Shown here: positions 6,288 to 6,999 of the stretch, piece by piece | How positions within the stretch are numbered: position 1 is the stretch's first letter | Layout of the letters: each line of letters begins with the position of its first letter | Assembly (NCBI GenBank): GCA_905234205.1 | Contig: CAJOGG010000069.1 | Span: 8,447 to 15,445 of the forward strand | Length of the DNA stretch: 6,999 nt | Reading direction: 5' to 3' | Source: an uncultured Synergistales bacterium | GTDB taxonomy: Bacteria; Synergistota; Synergistia; Synergistales; Aminobacteriaceae | Notes under the pieces: generated by a model | What the model was told of the DNA's origin: nothing | Seen by the model: the letters and a program-made list of their open reading frames with translations, nothing else | The model's database searches: none | Translations under genes and position numbers: made by a program

Positions 6288-6293
6288 TATAAT
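6288..6293 (+). promoter_or_regulatory. Likely -10 box of the HxlR-family regulator gene
   Basis: A perfect TATAAT on the plus strand, 8 bp before the GAGGTG Shine-Dalgarno (6301-6306). No clear -35 stands 16-18 bp upstream, so the promoter is either weak or assisted. The transcript leader would be only about 15 nt. Confidence 0.5.
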
Positions 6294-6314
6294 ATTTAGC
6301 GAGGTGAATTGTGT

Positions 6315-6647
6315 ATGCTCTCGAAAAATGAAATGCCGGATTGCCCTGTCGCTACGACCATACAATTAATCGGCAGCAAATGGAAATTGTTAATCTTGAG
6401 AAATTTATTGGCACGTCCATATAGATTCAACGAACTTAAACGCGATCTTACAGGTATAAGCCACAAAGTACTGACAGAAAGTTTACGATCTATGGAAGCT
6501 GATGGAATTGTTGTGCGCAAAATTTACGAGACGAGACCGCGGAGTGTTGAGTACTCATTAACGGAACTTGGCCGGAGTCTTAAACCCATATTGCTTGAGA
6601 TAGAGAAGTGGGGCGTGAATTACAAAGCTATGTACACCGATAAATAA
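6315..6647 (+). CDS. HxlR-family winged-helix transcriptional regulator
   Basis: A 110-residue DNA-binding protein, the usual HxlR length, acting as a dimer on nearby promoters. Seen: MPDCPV with Cys10, the conserved N-terminal Cys of this family, then IQLIGSKWKLLILRNLL (the family signature GxKWxxxIL), RFNELKRDLTGISHKVLTESLRSMEADGIV (recognition helix and start of the wing) and YSLTELGRSLKPIL. In characterised relatives such as YodB, CatR and HypR this Cys senses quinones, diamide or hypochlorite and the genes controlled include nitroreductases. It is divergent from the RiPP operon that contains a nitroreductase, so it is the likely local regulator. Start: ATG at 6315 has GAGGTG at 8 nt; an in-frame TTG at 6309 is too near that site. 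Its 3' end overlaps the convergent TetR-like gene by 28 bp. Confidence 0.92.
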   Translation: MLSKNEMPDCPVATTIQLIGSKWKLLILRNLLARPYRFNELKRDLTGISHKVLTESLRSMEADGIVVRKIYETRPRSVEYSLTELGRSLKPILLEIEKWGVNYKAMYTDK

Positions 6648-6999
6648 TTCCTGATAATTCGCCTGATAGTTCTTTCAATGTCGGTCTTGTTGCTGTTCAG
6701 GCACCATTCAAATATGCAGCCTTTTACGATTGTGCAAATATCCTGACTCATAACATGAATATCAGCGTCACTCGTTATAACTTTTTCGTCCTGTGCTTTG
6801 AGCAATTCCCTTTCACTGCGGGCCATAATGCTATTGTCAACAAATTCACCGTCTTGTTCACACATGTAAGCAGATAATGAAGTGTTGCTGGTCGTGTAAA
6901 AACTCCTCATGAAACTTTCTCCAAGCTCCATGTATTTATTGACGAGGTGCATATAAAGCTCACTGATTCGATCCGAAATATTTGCCAATGGAGTCGCGA
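6620..6999 (-). CDS. TetR-like regulator, C-terminal ligand-binding part (cut by window edge)
   Basis: The frame is open to the right edge, so the gene begins outside; the TTG at 6988 is internal rather than a convincing start. The visible 126 residues are mostly helical, with LANISDRISELYMHLVNKYM, a long acidic middle and a final IERTIRRIIRNYLSVYIAL, resembling the C-terminal ligand-binding/dimerisation domain of TetR regulators. The defining N-terminal helix-turn-helix is not in the window, so the family call rests on overall character only. It converges on the HxlR-family gene with a 28-bp overlap and no terminator between them. Confidence 0.55.
   Translation of the reverse strand, partial: ATPLANISDRISELYMHLVNKYMELGESFMRSFYTTSNTSLSAYMCEQDGEFVDNSIMARSERELLKAQDEKVITSDADIHVMSQDICTIVKGCIFEWCLNSNKTDIERTIRRIIRNYLSVYIAL

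Overview
The window looks like chromosomal DNA from an anaerobic, probably gut- or rumen-associated bacterium of moderate GC. Canonical Shine-Dalgarno sequences, a radical SAM enzyme, a secreted esterase with a classical AxA signal peptide and a haem/cobamide-pathway gene fit a diderm Firmicute or a Synergistota-like lineage. I cannot fix the taxon from the sequence, and this placement is weak inference.

Left part (1-1380, + strand): the 3' end of a uroporphyrinogen-III synthase (HemD-like) gene is followed by a secreted alpha/beta-hydrolase (esterase family) and a good intrinsic terminator. This is an ordinary housekeeping/accessory pair.

Central part (1381-6200, - strand, read right to left): a compact RiPP (ribosomally made, modified peptide) locus. 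It starts with a 52-residue precursor peptide (6042-6200) whose C-terminal two thirds is a Cys-Gly-Gly repeat with one Cys every 8 residues, five Cys in all. It has its own promoter and Shine-Dalgarno, and lies antisense to a longer spurious ORF. A hairpin plus T-run separates it from a radical SAM/SPASM maturase (4974-6002), which is followed 2 nt later by a nitroreductase-family flavoprotein (4396-4971). After a 99-bp gap with a possible promoter come a stand-alone NRPS-type condensation domain, interrupted by a +1 frameshift in a run of six G, and an overlapping MATE-type exporter fused to a degenerate RsbW-like ATPase domain. Together these could form a make, modify and export cassette, but membership of the last two genes in the RiPP pathway is inferred from orientation and spacing only.

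Right part (6201-6999): a short divergent promoter region, then a + strand HxlR-family regulator with the conserved N-terminal Cys typical of redox/electrophile sensors. It is likely the local regulator of the RiPP/nitroreductase operon. It overlaps tail-to-tail with the 3' part of a TetR-like regulator gene that runs in from the right edge.

The most notable item is the unlisted small precursor gene and its radical SAM partner. It resembles what I recall as the 'ACGX' radical SAM/SPASM peptide system, whose chemistry and product I do not know to be characterised.
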